Origin: Brachypodium distachyon
Lineage: Eukaryota; Streptophyta; Magnoliopsida; Poales; Poaceae
Direction: 5' to 3'
Length of the DNA: 64,000 nt
Assembly (NCBI RefSeq): GCF_000005505.3
Contig: NC_016131.3
Span: forward strand, 73,821,855-73,885,854
The first letter of the stretch is position 1, and each line of letters starts with the position of its first letter. A program made the position numbers and the translations under genes. The notes under the pieces were generated by a model. The model had not been told where the DNA came from. It did not search any database and worked only from the letters and a program-made list of their open reading frames with translations. This document shows positions 40,401-51,434 of the stretch, one piece after another.

Positions 40401-43400
40401 ACTTTTGTTCATGCCTTCCCTATTCTTAGTAGTTAGTCTTAGGGCGTGTTTGGTCTGAAGCCACACTTCGCCAAACCTTAGGCACGCAAGTTTGGCAAGT
40501 GTTTGGTTGCAGCCACGGTTGTGGCATGCCACACTTCCATAGCCCTTTACCCCACATGTCATAGACCCATTTTCTTGCCAACTTTTGCCACACTTGTGGT
40601 AAGCAAATTGTCCACCACAAAAACTGTGAAATGCTACACTTGTGGCACAAAAGTGTGGCAGGGAGTGGATGGCAACCAAACATGCCCTTAGTCCTGCCAC
40701 ATTCATCTTTTTCACCCTGAGGAATAACAAATTTTTGGGTATTCTTTATCTTGGCACTCCTCTTTTTCCTCATATCTCTCTCAAGGTTGAAATCCCATTA
40801 AAGTATAAAGTACAACAAGATAAGATGCTTATGAACAAGGGAATATTGTAATTTTAAAAGTTTGAAAAGAGATCAGACAATTGTTTTAGCGTGATCGTGT
40901 CACTTGCAAAACCTTATACATGTGCATGACTTGATACTTCTATATTTGCGATTTCTTAAATTTAAAACTTTCAAGGCCATTGAGCGATCTTTTCTTGTCG
41001 ACACCAAATCAAAGATGCCAAAATCTCACTCCGTAAATTTTTTTTTAATATCTTACGCTATGCATTGAAATAAAAAAAATACCCAAACTGAAAACCCTAT
41101 GCCCACCACTGGAAAGCACCAAATGATCCTCAAGAAAATGTCGTCCAAAATCAGAACAAGAGAAAAGAAGCTCTGCATGTCTCCGGCTGAACATCAACTG
41201 TGCATGGACAAACCCATATGCGAATAAAACAAAGTTGTTGGTAACTAAGGAGTATCAAACTGCCAGTGTTAATGTAGCACATAAAAAAAAGGCATCAAGT
41301 ATTATTATGTTAAGATACAAAAACAAATATAAGCTTCTGCAATGTCTCGAAAAGGTTAAATCATTGTCTATTCCAAACTTGACTGCTAATGCAACACCAT
41401 GTTAAACCACAACATCTTTAAAATACTGGCCATTATATTAACCTTAATTATAGATACTTCAATAATTGGGTCATACATTGCTAGAGGTGTTTAAGATAGG
41501 TTCGAAGTTTACTGGATAGTAGATAGTTTTTATGAAGACAAGCACAAAACTAAAATAGCACAGAAATTTGTGTACATAACATTCATTCGATAAAGGTGCA
41601 TCAAAGTGCAGCTGACACTTGCAATTAACATTGAAGTAGGAATATCCCTTAGTGTTCCCCTTAAAAATACAAATCTCCAAGACAGCATTTATTTGGAATA
41701 ATGTGCCTCTAGCACCTCTTAACTCATCAACAGAACAAATATAAGACATCAAAACACAAAAGCTACAAAACAGGAGACGGGAGCTTTACACTAAACGCAA
41801 AGCAAGCAACTGAGACCGTTGTAAAATTTTACAATTACCTGAAACATCATGATTAGGAACATCCAAAGGCGGTGAAAGCTGTGGTAAAGATGCAAAAAAG
41901 TTCTGTGCTCCACAAAAGAAGTCTTTCCATAATGATGCTTCCTACCTAGCAAGCCCTGAAAAGAAATTGCATGTGAAACATTTTTATGAAAACTACAAAT
42001 CGATTCAAAGCTTGTCCGTATTGTTTAGCATTACAAGATCCAAACAACTGTCAGTACAAACAAACGAACCTGCTCTTTCTTACTAGGCTTCGAGAAAAAT
42101 GGATTGCTCAGTTTCCATGGCCAACCCAGTTGAAAACATTTCAGAGACCTAAAAGGGACAATCAACAGTATATGAAAAATAGCAACAGAACGACGGAACT
42201 GGAAAGCTCAATGGATCTACCTACCAGAAAAACTCATTGAAATCATCATAGTTTCTCCATGCAGAATGACCTGCCCGCCCATTATCATTGTTGGCTGCTT
42301 CCTGCAGCAGAACCACCATTCAGAAAACCATAAAAGTACTAAAGATATGAAGTTACAGTAACTCATCCAGCAGCAGCACTTACAGCTGCAATTATTTCAT
42401 ATAGAGGAGAAATGACTTGGTCAAGAAATGATACACCATCATTAGAAATGCAGCTTTCAGCTGGTTCCGCGGTATGTTTTCGCATAATCTCCTCTAGCTC
42501 TCTTGCTAGCTACAAAATTAAAAGGGAACATGAAAAGTTGCATTTGGCATCATTTATACCTTTGGTCAAAGACTATTTAATACTTTAATACCATTTGGAC
42601 ATGTCAAGAATTGAAGATCGCAAGAATGAAACGGAATGTAAGGTTAATAAGTAGTAACAATATTAGCAATGCCCTTAACGTTAATATATTGAACTAACAG
42701 AATTTGCTGATTTGCCTGCACTTCAAGAAAAGATGAATACCTTAGAAATAATGTAAACAATAAACATGTTCAACATTTAGGACCACCTACGGCTACAAGC
42801 CTACAAGTATACAACAATACAAGTCTTGCAAGCGTTGTAGCAATACAAACAAGGTAGTAAAGCTGGCAAGGAAGCGGAATTCATGCTCCTAGAAGTAAAC
42901 TCTCCCATTATAAAGAACATTTTGGCTATATATTATGTACTTTTTGGCTTTTTGTAGAATCTAGATAGTTCTTCCAGCATGCAGTACACTTCTTAGGGAT
43001 GGTTCATTCAAGTAAGTACCATCTGAATATGATTCATCCAACTCTCATCCAATGGCCCATGTACAAAGCTAACATAGTAAGACCTGAATGGGGTTCCACA
43101 AGGTGCTTAAACAAATATAGGGGACACGAGAGAAATAAACTACGACGAAATAATATCCATGCAAGAAAACAGTGAAGAAGCCACAATCATGCACCAAAGT
43201 AAGCACGGCAGAGAATATGAGTAGAATACTCCGCAAACTTACATGATGAAATATGTAGCACAAGCCTTCTGGAAGAAATCGTACATTGGCAGCTTCACCC
43301 CATATTAAGTAGTATAAGCATACATATAGCAACTTCTTTTCTTTGGTCAACAGTTCAGTGCTAAGAGAAAACAACAGAATCACTTGGTAACGAATAGGTC

Positions 43401-46400
43401 ATGAATGAGGAATTGAACAGACCGATGCAGAATATAAAAATCATACTTATTCCAGACAGGACGAAGTGGCAAATAGTTGCACCATTTCATGTAGTTATCA
43501 AGGGACTTGGAGAACACAACATGTACAGCACCCTCATCGATTTTCTAACAACAAATGAAACAGTGGTGAGGATAGAGGCCTGCATATCTCTAATTAAGAT
43601 GACAGATTGACAGTATATATTTTGGGCCAGGCTGGATAAGAAACCGCAGTTTAGCTCTTACCAAATTATCATAACATTGAAGTAAAAGGACAGGCAACAA
43701 ATTTAAGGCCAAATCATGTATCAAATAACTACAGCAAACAAAATTTTCATAGGCATTTCTAATGATACCTTTTAGATGCACAGATTACGGGTCGTGGGTG
43801 CTACCCATGTACATAAGGGATAAGGTCATGTTAGTTGGGATTAGATTCTATTTTTGTTACGGGCTCACCATCTCTATATAAAGAGAGGAGCCGCACCAAT
43901 CCAATTAGTTAATCAACAACGCGGAATTCATCTGATTGAGTTTCTCTCATATGACCCCATGTTCGTCCTCCCATTCCTTTTACCCATAATGATGTAAAGA
44001 TCAAGAATTCCAATCCCCGTGTGTGTGTTCATGAAATATTGGTGTACCATTACTTTGTTACTATTAAAACTCGCAACCTGAAAACTACAAAATATGATAT
44101 AAACAGCTGAATAGCTGATAACTATTGCATGCACAGAATCTTGGATGTTTTGGAAGATTTCAATAGTAAAGTATATATAATAACTAGGTTATCTCCCTTT
44201 CACAGCTCTTTCAAGCAATTTATGCATTCACTCCCCAAAGTAAACAAATTTAAGAACGTACCAAGGAGTAAAGTGTAGCTAGAGTGAGATACTTGAATGC
44301 AGCTAGAGTGCTTCAGAAAATGCCTTTTCAGGACCATGGAGTGCTTTATGCATTCAAAAAGGACTGAGAAAATGCCTTTTCATGGTCATGAGAATAAAAG
44401 TGCTAACGAAAAAGTCCAAAACTAGAGTGCATGTGCGACAACACACCAACAATCGCATGACATAACAACTGAATGTCCAACATGAAAAGAAAAAGGGAAA
44501 CATTTATCTATGTTGTTACCATAGTTAAAAAAATCGGACTGCCCTCGGACCAGAAAAAAAACGGAACTAGCGGCCCCACCGGCTCAATTCAATTGAAAGA
44601 CCATTCATGAGGTTTTCTGGAAAGCTCCAGCGATAATTTTTATTGTTGCATGCTAATGTTTATTAGGACATCAATAAGATCAAAAAGAGCAGAACTAGGA
44701 AAAAACACATGCATGGCTAAAAGAAAACTAAGCAGTGTGAATATACACATACCGGTTCATTCCCTGGCAGTTTGCCCAAACGAGACTGCTCATTTGCCAA
44801 CAGGTGAACGATGTGCTCCCTTTGATTGCTCACATTGCCTTTCTGCAACCACAACACGTAGGTTGTTATGAAAGATTTCGATGAAAGCATTAACATTCTG
44901 TAACATTACCATTCTACTGTACCAAAAATGCCTAGATAAGTTATCAGGGTGACACAGAAACCACACCAAGATTTCAGATGCCCACATTTAGGAGTTTGGA
45001 CCAATGTTGGCAAAGAAATACACTGGGAGACTGGTAGTGCCTAAAGGCGAAAGGGTATGCCAAAAAAATGACGATCATCCAAACAACAGCCATATTCTTG
45101 GGCATGATAAAAAAACTGGAAGGATAGGTTCTGGAACAAAACCTACCCTAGTGCAAATAAGGTTATAGAAGTTCATCTCACGAGCAGCAATTCTATTATC
45201 TTATTAAATACCCTCCATACATATAGCACAGCATGTTTATTTTTAAACCAGCTGATCCAAATGGTTAACTATGACACTAAATAATCCAAAGATTGCTAAT
45301 CAGATTTACTTTCAGTCAGTTGGGTTAGCAACTAACACGTGTATTCTATTCACAGATTGCAAATTAGTTCCTCAGGCAGTGATATGATTCAGCAGTACTG
45401 TTCATGTAAGATATAGGCAATTTAGATTACCAGAACAAGTGAGCCATGTGCTAACCTGAAAGCCGAACACACAGTGCAAGAGATCCAGCATGTCTGAATT
45501 CCTAGCATCAGGAACTGAAATGGTATCAGGGAGCCTGGGCAGATCCCTATGGTACTGCAAAGCTGAAATTGCTGCCCTCACCTGCAATCAAACAAATGCT
45601 AAAGGAGTACAGCCACAGACAAATCTATGAAATTTGAACATAAAAGGAATCAAACCATGAACTCTACCTCTGGGAAAGTGACAATTGCGTTAGTCGTAGA
45701 CAAGGCATCTAGAGGAATAATATTATAAGCTACAACATCCTCTGTCCTTGCTGCATCCTTTTGCATTACTCTTTTCATCTGAGTAGAACAAAACATATTA
45801 TCATTTAGACACACAAAAATGAAAAATTAAACATTTGATTTATCTCAGGTAGACTCAGAAGGTGGGAAACTGAATAGCCTATTCAGTTAGAACTAAAAGT
45901 TTATCTGCAATTCACTAAATGGTGTTGTTTGTCTACAGTACAGTTCAGGATTTTATTACTTTCTCTGTACATAAGCTAGATGGAACTCTAAATTTTGAAC
46001 ATGAAATGAAGTGAAACAAATCAAGTGCGGATAACAATAAAAACCTCTTCCGATATCAGTTTTTCTGCATCTTCAGGTGAAATTTCCCTAGTTATGTCTT
46101 CTATGACAGACCATAAGACCTTGAGAGTTGCAAGTACTTTCTTGCGCTTCAGAGTTTTGCGTTCCAACCTGCTCAAATAACAGAATTAGTTAAATGCTAC
46201 AAGTTGGTAATAAATATGCTTAAGAAACAGCAAATCCCCAAAGAAAATTGAATTGGCAATATTTGGGCAAGGTGAAATACATACTCTCCAAGGTTACCGC
46301 TGAACACAGCAGATTCCCTCAGCTTCATTTCATCGTCGCACAACTCATCAACTTTATGTTTCTCTCTGTATAGCTTATAAAATTCTTGCAGTTTAGCAAT

Positions 46401-47824
46401 ATCCTGACTTCGATCTATAGCACCAACCTCCCGCTTTGCTAGTTTTTGCTGGCAAATTAAGAAATGGAAAAAACACTGTTAAAGGAAGATATTGGAAAGA
46501 CCAAAAACTTCTTCAGTACAATTCAACAATCATGGTTCATGAGATGTGGTGTTTGATATGATTTGTGACTGAGAGTATCTCTCAAAAGCATTCCTGCATG
46601 CTCAAGGCAGCCATGAAATGTTAAAACTCTGACCAACAAACAATACAAAAATAACAAAAGCCACATAAAGAGAGGATATGAAGGGCAGTTGAACGTGGTA
46701 CCGTACTGCTATTAGGACATTTCAGAAGGGAGTATACGACTTGGATGGGATATTGGTGTGGGCAGGTTGTGGCTCAATTAGTGGCACACTCTCTCTTTTG
46801 GGGAGAGAGAGGGGGGAGGGTAGGGGAGAGAACATTATTGGCACAGTGGCACCTGATTTTTCATACTTTTCCTCCGGCTATGTATTATGAGTAATAATTT
46901 GGATAATATATTATGTATGTCACCATGTATATCTAATCACCGTCTAGGTAAGCGCCGAGGCACCTCAGCATCATGGAGCCCAGGATTGCCACAACTAGTC
47001 TGAGCACTTGGGCTTGATCATAATGACATAATTTTATAATAGTTGGGTGTGAGGCTGCAGTGGTTGACAGCATGAACTGAAGCCCCGCTTATCCTCCAAA
47101 AAACAGTGATCCATTCTCTATTCAGGTTTTACCAAGACAGTATGATTGACATGACTAGCAAGCTCTATCTTATCAACATCGTTAAATGTCATGTTTGGTG
47201 AAAGCAATATGAAATAAAAATATGCACAGCAGATATGAACATACCCTGATTACTGACATCAAACCGGTTTTGAACTGCAGCACACCCCTCCCTTCGCTGT
47301 TGGGGTCCAAATTCTGAGCAAGTGTGTATGCATGCTCACAAACTGTTCACCGAAGTGGAGTACTATTATCAGAACTGTTAATATGCAAGGGAACTTAATT
47401 GGCGAAATATAGCATTATTCATTTCAAGTGTGTATGACATTGATTTTTTAAGACTACTCGTGTTTTAATAGTGCAACATTTTCTATCAACAGAACAGGAG
47501 AATAAACGGAGCAGAACCGAAATAAACCTTAAGCACGCAAGCAACACACGCACAGGAACAGAGTCCTGCTATTACGCTAATTTTACCAACACAATCAACT
47601 GGACAAAACGGTAGCGAGTTCTTACGAATCCTGGCGACGGTGGGGTCCTCGTCCTGGATCTCGTCGGCGGCGCGGAGCACCTCGTCGATGTGCGTGTTGT
47701 TGCCGAGCGACGACGGCACGTTCCCGGCGATGCCACTGACTGGCAGCCCGTAGGCGCCGCCCATCCGCTCCCCGCGCAGCGCCGCCCGCACCAGGCGCTC
47801 CCAGTTCGCCTCCGCCCTCGCCAT
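22492..47824 (-). CDS. callose synthase 9-type (GSL10) 1,3-beta-glucan synthase, complete, 51 exons
   Basis: Plasma-membrane enzyme that makes callose from UDP-glucose. 5715 nt, 1904 residues; Arabidopsis CalS9 is about 1890. Exons (high-low): 47824-47626, 47342-47245, 46448-46285, 46168-46045, 45778-45668, 45581-45456, 44842-44753, 43544-43447, 43360-43243, 42509-42384, 42301-42225, 42148-42070, 41955-41839, 40157-40055, 39958-39835, 38856-38679, 38570-38518, 38431-38371, 38290-38209, 37709-37660, 36202-36116, 35469-35384, 35309-35285, 34194-34100, 34010-33929, 33814-33654, 33548-33428, 33213-33116, 33013-32923, 32827-32667, 31788-31679, 31235-31101, 31017-30949, 30858-30684, 30565-30451, 30087-29968, 29594-29479, 29392-29309, 29229-29117, 28261-28209, 27325-27149, 26675-26628, 26047-25889, 25439-25326, 25211-25123, 25038-24880, 24786-24684, 24025-23906, 23431-23381, 23287-23105, 22728-22492. 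All are GT-AG and in phase. Order: Vta1-like N-terminus, FKS1 domain (YLIWGEAANVRFLPEGLCYI), first membrane block, GT48 domain from about residue 1010 (LWASYRGQTLARTVRGMMYY; ILGVREHVFTGSVSSLASFM), second membrane block. The N-terminus (ANWERLVRAALR) and C-terminus (FNQAFSRGLEISLILSG) fit the CalS9/GSL10 branch better than CalS10/GSL8; Arabidopsis GSL10 is needed for pollen mitosis. No broken exon seen. Confidence 0.95.
28723..28975. mobile_element. Stowaway-type MITE in callose synthase intron 39
   Basis: Left end ATCCCTCCGTTCCTAAATATAAG and right end CTATATTTAGGAACAAAGTAG are inverted copies; the right tip has diverged (AAAGTAG in place of GGAGGGAG). The body has the shared AT-rich sequence with TCTAAATTAGTTTTATTAAAT. 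It lies in the 28262-29116 intron. Confidence 0.8.
34655..34810 (+). mobile_element. tRNA-derived SINE-like element in callose synthase intron 23
   Basis: A polymerase III box A-like stretch (TGGTCAGCCAGCGAGG, about 34667-34682) is followed after about 20 nt by a box B (AGTTCGATCCTCG, 34701-34713), the spacing of a tRNA-derived promoter. An A-run ends the unit near 34800-34809. There is no complete tRNA cloverleaf. Boundaries and target duplication are not established. Confidence 0.45.
35735..35850 (+). mobile_element. tRNA-derived SINE-like element in callose synthase intron 21
   Basis: Box A-like GAGCTCAGTTGGATAG (35740-35755) and box B-like AGTTCGACCCCTC (35782-35794) are spaced as in a tRNA promoter. 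A tRNA-unrelated tail follows and ends in a T-run (35842-35849), as in grass SINEs with T-rich ends. The Stowaway at 35858 follows within 8 bp. Confidence 0.6.
35858..35968. mobile_element. intact Stowaway-type MITE (111 bp) in callose synthase intron 21
   Basis: Almost perfect long inverted repeats: CTCCCTCCGTTCCATAATTC at the left and GAATTATGGAACGGAGGGAG at the right, flanked by TA on both sides (35856-35857 and 35969-35970). The near-identity of the ends suggests a young insertion. Confidence 0.95.
36741..36830. repeat. short inverted repeat in callose synthase intron 20
   Basis: GACTGCACAC (36741-36750) and GTGTGCAGTC (36821-36830) are perfect 10-bp inverted copies around a 70-bp loop that itself contains GGTGGG...CCCACC. 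It could be a decayed small element or a chance hairpin. Confidence 0.4.
37253..37605. repeat. diverged tandem duplication (about 176-bp period) in callose synthase intron 20
   Basis: Two head-to-tail copies, about 37253-37428 and 37431-37605. Both carry TCAAAATCAAACACTG near the left, CATTCTTCC in the middle, and AAATGAGTGGGAGCCAAGAG near the right. The copies differ by many substitutions and small indels, so the duplication is not recent. Confidence 0.8.
38941..39197. mobile_element. Stowaway-type MITE (257 bp) in callose synthase intron 15
   Basis: TA|CTCCCAAGTTCCTAAATATAAG at the left and CTTATATTTAGAAACAGAGGGAG|TA at the right form inverted repeats with a TA duplication. The body shares TCCTAAGTCAAACTCCTTCAA with other copies in the window. 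Confidence 0.9.
40442..40687. mobile_element. Tourist-like (PIF/Harbinger) MITE (246 bp) in callose synthase intron 13
   Basis: Terminal inverted repeats GGGCGTGTTTGGT and ACCAAACATGCCC are flanked by TTA on both sides (40439-40441 and 40688-40690), the target duplication of PIF/Harbinger elements. Subterminal AAGTGTGGC/GCCACACTT motifs repeat in both orientations. The short ORFs inside are side effects of this repeat structure. Confidence 0.9.
43770..43935 (+). other. possible LTR fragment (U3/R-like) in callose synthase intron 7
   Basis: The stretch has a TATA box in strong context (CTCTATATAAAGAGAGGAG, about 43872-43890) and then GTTAATCAACAACGCGGAATTC, which resembles the TATA-to-R part of a Copia-type LTR. 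It is preceded by GTTAGTTGGGATTAGATTC. No matching second LTR, primer-binding site or reading frame is visible. It could instead be a cryptic promoter. Confidence 0.35.
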
Positions 47825-48200
47825 CCCGCCGAATCCCCTCGCGCGCTGGGGCGAGATCTACGTGCGGGCTCACTCTCGCTCGCACGCTCAGAGGCCGCCC
47901 ACCATAAGCCCCGGCTCACTGAGCTGCTCCGATCGGCAGGCGCGCCGAAGAGAGAGGGAGAGAGATCGGAGGCTAGGGTTCAGGTTTTCAGCTCGCGCGT
48001 TCGAGCTCGAGCGGGGGAAAGGCGAGGAAAGGAAATGGAAGGGGGAAATCTCAAAAACCTCGTCGCTTTTTTGGCGAGACTTTTTTTAACCTGGGATTGG
48101 ATGCGATCTACTCGTCCTCCTCCTCGGGAGCGGCGTTTGGCGTGTGCTGGTAAGATTGCGCGTCACGACTCGTCAGTCGTCACTTGTCAAGGCTGAAGGG
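47825..48200 (-). promoter_or_regulatory. callose synthase leader and proximal promoter
   Basis: GC-rich upstream region of the ATG at 47824. On the gene strand it has a telo-box (AACCCTAG, complement of 47973-47980) and a pyrimidine-rich CTCTCTCCCTCTCT tract (complement of 47950-47964), both common in 5' leaders and promoters of constitutively expressed plant genes. No clear TATA box was found. Confidence 0.45.
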
Positions 48201-50384
48201 CGCGCGCGGGTGCGCCGTGCGCCCAAATAAGAAGGGTTTTAAGAAAGTGTGAGTTTAGCTAAGCAAAGACTTAACGCGGAAGCCATGTCCTGACCCACGT
48301 TCCTGATGCAGTTACTGAAAAAGAAGCAAAGAAGCGTGTGTTCTTTCTCGCGACGTGCAATGTGCAATGCAGATCGACTACAGCCGATGCAAATCGGCGG
48401 TAAAATCATTTGGTCCGGCGCGGCGGTCTTGCAAGATTTTCTAGGAGTTCTATAAGTAAACTTTCAACATCGTTTCACAAAGGCTGTTTCGCTAATGACT
48501 TTTAGCGTGATGCTAGGGTGCCCCAAAAACGGTGTCCACCTAGTTATCTCTTTACACATCTCATGATACAAGATACAATAATTTTTTCGGTCAGCATTGG
48601 CCGAAATGTGTTGCGGCATACAGATATGTTTAGTTACTTTTGTGAGAAGTATGATGTGTCGCTTTTTTTTACAAGCATGATGTCTCCCTTTTTTTCCTAG
48701 TGTCATGTTTCATAGCCACAGGACGCTCGTTGATGATGGTTGTGTGGGGAGGCACGCAGAATCTCACCTCTGCATTTCTATTTGGTGCATAAGCGGCTGG
48801 CAGGCTCCTTCCAGCGGTGCTAAAGGACTTGCGGGCTTTATTTCCGAGGCAGGGATTGTTGACATGTCATATTTGCAAACAAATATGCACCGTGTATTTT
48901 CTTATACGAGAAACTAAAGAACGAACATTAGCTTTTCATTCTCGACTTATGAATAGGAAAGGATTAGTGAGAAAAAGGAAAGATATGGAAACGGAGAATA
49001 GAGATGAGAGCTTTATGGATACAAAACATATAGATTGTCAACCGTTATCAGGCTCATTAGCACTGAATATGTACACCTCAATCTTAGGCTTAGTTTACAG
49101 TTGTTGAGCTTTATCGTGCTAAAGTTATTTATAACACGCCACGAAAAACATACGCAACAACATGAGCGATTTAGTTAGCCACAAAATGAAATAGATAAAA
49201 ACGGATTATGGAGATGTATTGCGATGCCAAATGCAGCCTTACAAGGATTGGCACACGAGACACCGATAGTAGTAGATGGTCATAGTTGCTGAGCTTAGTG
49301 ACCAAAATACAGTAAGAAAAGAACGGACAAGACACCATTTGACGTAACGAGAGTACCGCAAGGCGGCGATGGAGTCATGGAGAGAGTAAGAGGTGTAACT
49401 ATGGCGGAGAAGAGAAGGTGGCGACAAAGAAAAGAATTGGTAGTGCCGGACATCAACAAGCACTCTCACATGGTCAATCAATATACTCTCTCTATCCGGG
49501 TTTGTGAGGCTCACACGTAATTTTATGCCAAAGTTTGACCAAAATTACATTGTTAATATGAGGTTATCGTGGCACGAAAGAGACATTATTGGATTTGTGC
49601 TGGAAAATATCATTGACACAACTGTGGTCAAAGTTTGGCAAAAAATCAATGCGGGCCTTATAAATCCTGACAGAGGTAGTATTTTGTTACATGACAGTGA
49701 TCACACTCATATTTATGTTTTTTTTATGAAACACAGTTGCATATGTTAAAAAATACGTACGCATGTTCACTCACCCATGTGAATGCACGCATGGACATTC
49801 AACTCATAACCAGTTTAGGACATGAACCGACTGGTTCCACCATAAGAAATCAACCACCTTAATTACGTTCAATTCGTCATGTTTTTGTGTCTTCAAATAT
49901 GGAACATAGAGAACGTGTATATACACCACATATTGAAAAAGGATATGTGTCATGTGTGACGCTTCTTCGAAATTTACTTTCGTCTGGGTCTTAGAAGCGT
50001 GGACGCTAGACGTGTCACGGTCACCTGCGACCTTGAGACTTATGGGGCGACTGGCATATGGTGGCTTCTGTCTACTGTCTTTGAACCTATCCGTCTTTGA
50101 ATAGTAGTATCCGCACCGAAACGAGTACGCGTCGCAAAACCGGGGGACCCGACCAAGCCACGCGGATCGGGACAGCGTTGGAGCACGTTGTTCTTCCCAA
50201 TCGAGCTTTTCTTCTGGACTGTAACATTTAGCCCAGCTGGTTTTGAAAAGCCGGACTGTGCTGGCCCGAAGTAGCTGGCCCAACATAACTTTTTTTCCTG
50301 GGGATAGCTCAACTTAACTAGGCCATCCATAACTGATAGTGCACCACGATGGATCACTTCTGGCCGCCCCGGTTTTACAGACTT
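48201..50384. other. intergenic stretch
   Basis: Apart from the Stowaway at 49486-49676, this AT-rich to mixed sequence has no coding signature that I recognise. The small ORFs lack splice context. Confidence 0.5.
49486..49676. mobile_element. Stowaway-like MITE (191 bp), diverged ends
   Basis: Left end TA|CTCTCTCTATCCGGGTTTGT and right end ATAAATCCTGACAGAGG|TA are imperfect inverted repeats with TA flanks. The motif CAAAGTTTG occurs inside in both halves (CCAAAGTTTGACC and GGTCAAAGTTTGG). Confidence 0.75.
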
Positions 50385-50387
50385 TTA

Positions 50388-51106
50388 GGATGTGTGTTGG
50401 ATCGTGAGCGGGGCCGCACCACGTGGGTTGGACCGGTTCAAAACAAATTTTCTGCGCGTTTGGTTTCCGGGCGAAGCGCGGGCGGAGCGGTCCTGCCGCG
50501 TGAGTCACGCGGCTCACGCTGGTTCACCCTCTTTCCTCGTCTCTCCCGTCTCTCTCGGTTGTCTCTCTCTCGCTCGCTCGTCCCCCTTGCTGCCGCAGCC
50601 CGCGCCTGCGCTCACACCGCTCGTCCGCTTCATCGCCTGAGCTCGCCCCGCTCGTCGCCGCGCTCGTCTCCCCCCTCGTCGCCGCGGCGCCGGAGCTCGC
50701 TGCATTCGTCCCGCTCGCTGCCGCCGCCCTCCTCCCTCTAGCCGCCACCAGAGCTTTCCACCTCCACGACCGTCCACCACTCCACCATCTCCCTCATCTC
50801 CTCGACCGTGGCACGTGGGCCTTGAACCCGACGACGAGCGGCGGCGGCCTGGAGCGCAGCTTGCCTCGAGGCCGACGGTGAGCAGCGCAGAAGAGCAGGC
50901 GTCGTGGACTTGTGGGAACCGGGAAGGGGAGGCATCGCGGGGAAGAGGAAGGCGACCAATTTTTTTAATTGAGGATGAACCCCTGACCAAACATGAAAAC
51001 TGATTGACCCCTGCTCTTTTTAACCAAACATGAAATTGGTTGGCTCTGGCCCTAAAATCTGGTTGGGGCCAACGCACCCTCCACCACTCACCAGCCAAAC
51101 ACACCC
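50388..51106. mobile_element. Tourist/PIF-Harbinger-like element (719 bp) with GC-rich interior
   Basis: Left terminus GGATGTGTGTTGGATCGTGAG and right terminus CTCACCAGCCAAACACACCC are inverted copies (about 15 of 20 positions by eye), flanked by TTA on both sides (50385-50387 and 51107-51109). The interior (about 50450-50960) is very GC-rich, with TCGCCGCG- and CTCGTCGCC-type repeats and three-frame open reading, unlike the AT-rich flanks. No transposase motif is seen, so it is non-autonomous. Confidence 0.7.
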
Positions 51107-51320
51107 TTAGAAGATCGACATGTTAATTTGATTATTGTCTTGGCGCTTTCTCGCTGCCAATTGAGGAGTTTTTTTTCCTGTCCGTTGAACTTGCAAGAAC
51201 CTATGTTAATGGAAATGCCTCTCTTTCTTCAGATTTTTGTTTTTATTTTTTCGTTGTCAGGTAAATTTGAGAAATGAAATAATGTCACATGTACATTCTA
51301 AAAAAGAAAGAAAGAATGTA

Positions 51321-51434
51321 CCCCCTCCGTTTCATAATTCTTGTCAAAATAGTAGATGTATCTAGATGTTTTTTAATGAATAAATACATTTATTCTTGGA
51401 CAAATTTGAGATAAGAATTATGAAACAGACGGAG
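51321..51434. mobile_element. Stowaway-type MITE (114 bp)
   Basis: TA|CCCCCTCCGTTTCATAATTC and GAATTATGAAACAGACGGAG|TA form the inverted repeats with TA target duplication. Same subfamily as the element at 35858-35968 (CATAATTCTTGTC end). Confidence 0.92.

Noticed and set aside
40383..40773. Overlapping 115-codon Cys/His-rich minus-strand frames
   Set aside because: They fall almost exactly on the Tourist-like MITE at 40442-40687 and come from its repeated subterminal motifs.
50514..51104. 196-codon minus-strand frame
   Set aside because: Spans the GC-rich interior and one terminus of the 719-bp Tourist-like element; Arg/Gly/Ser-rich with no domain.
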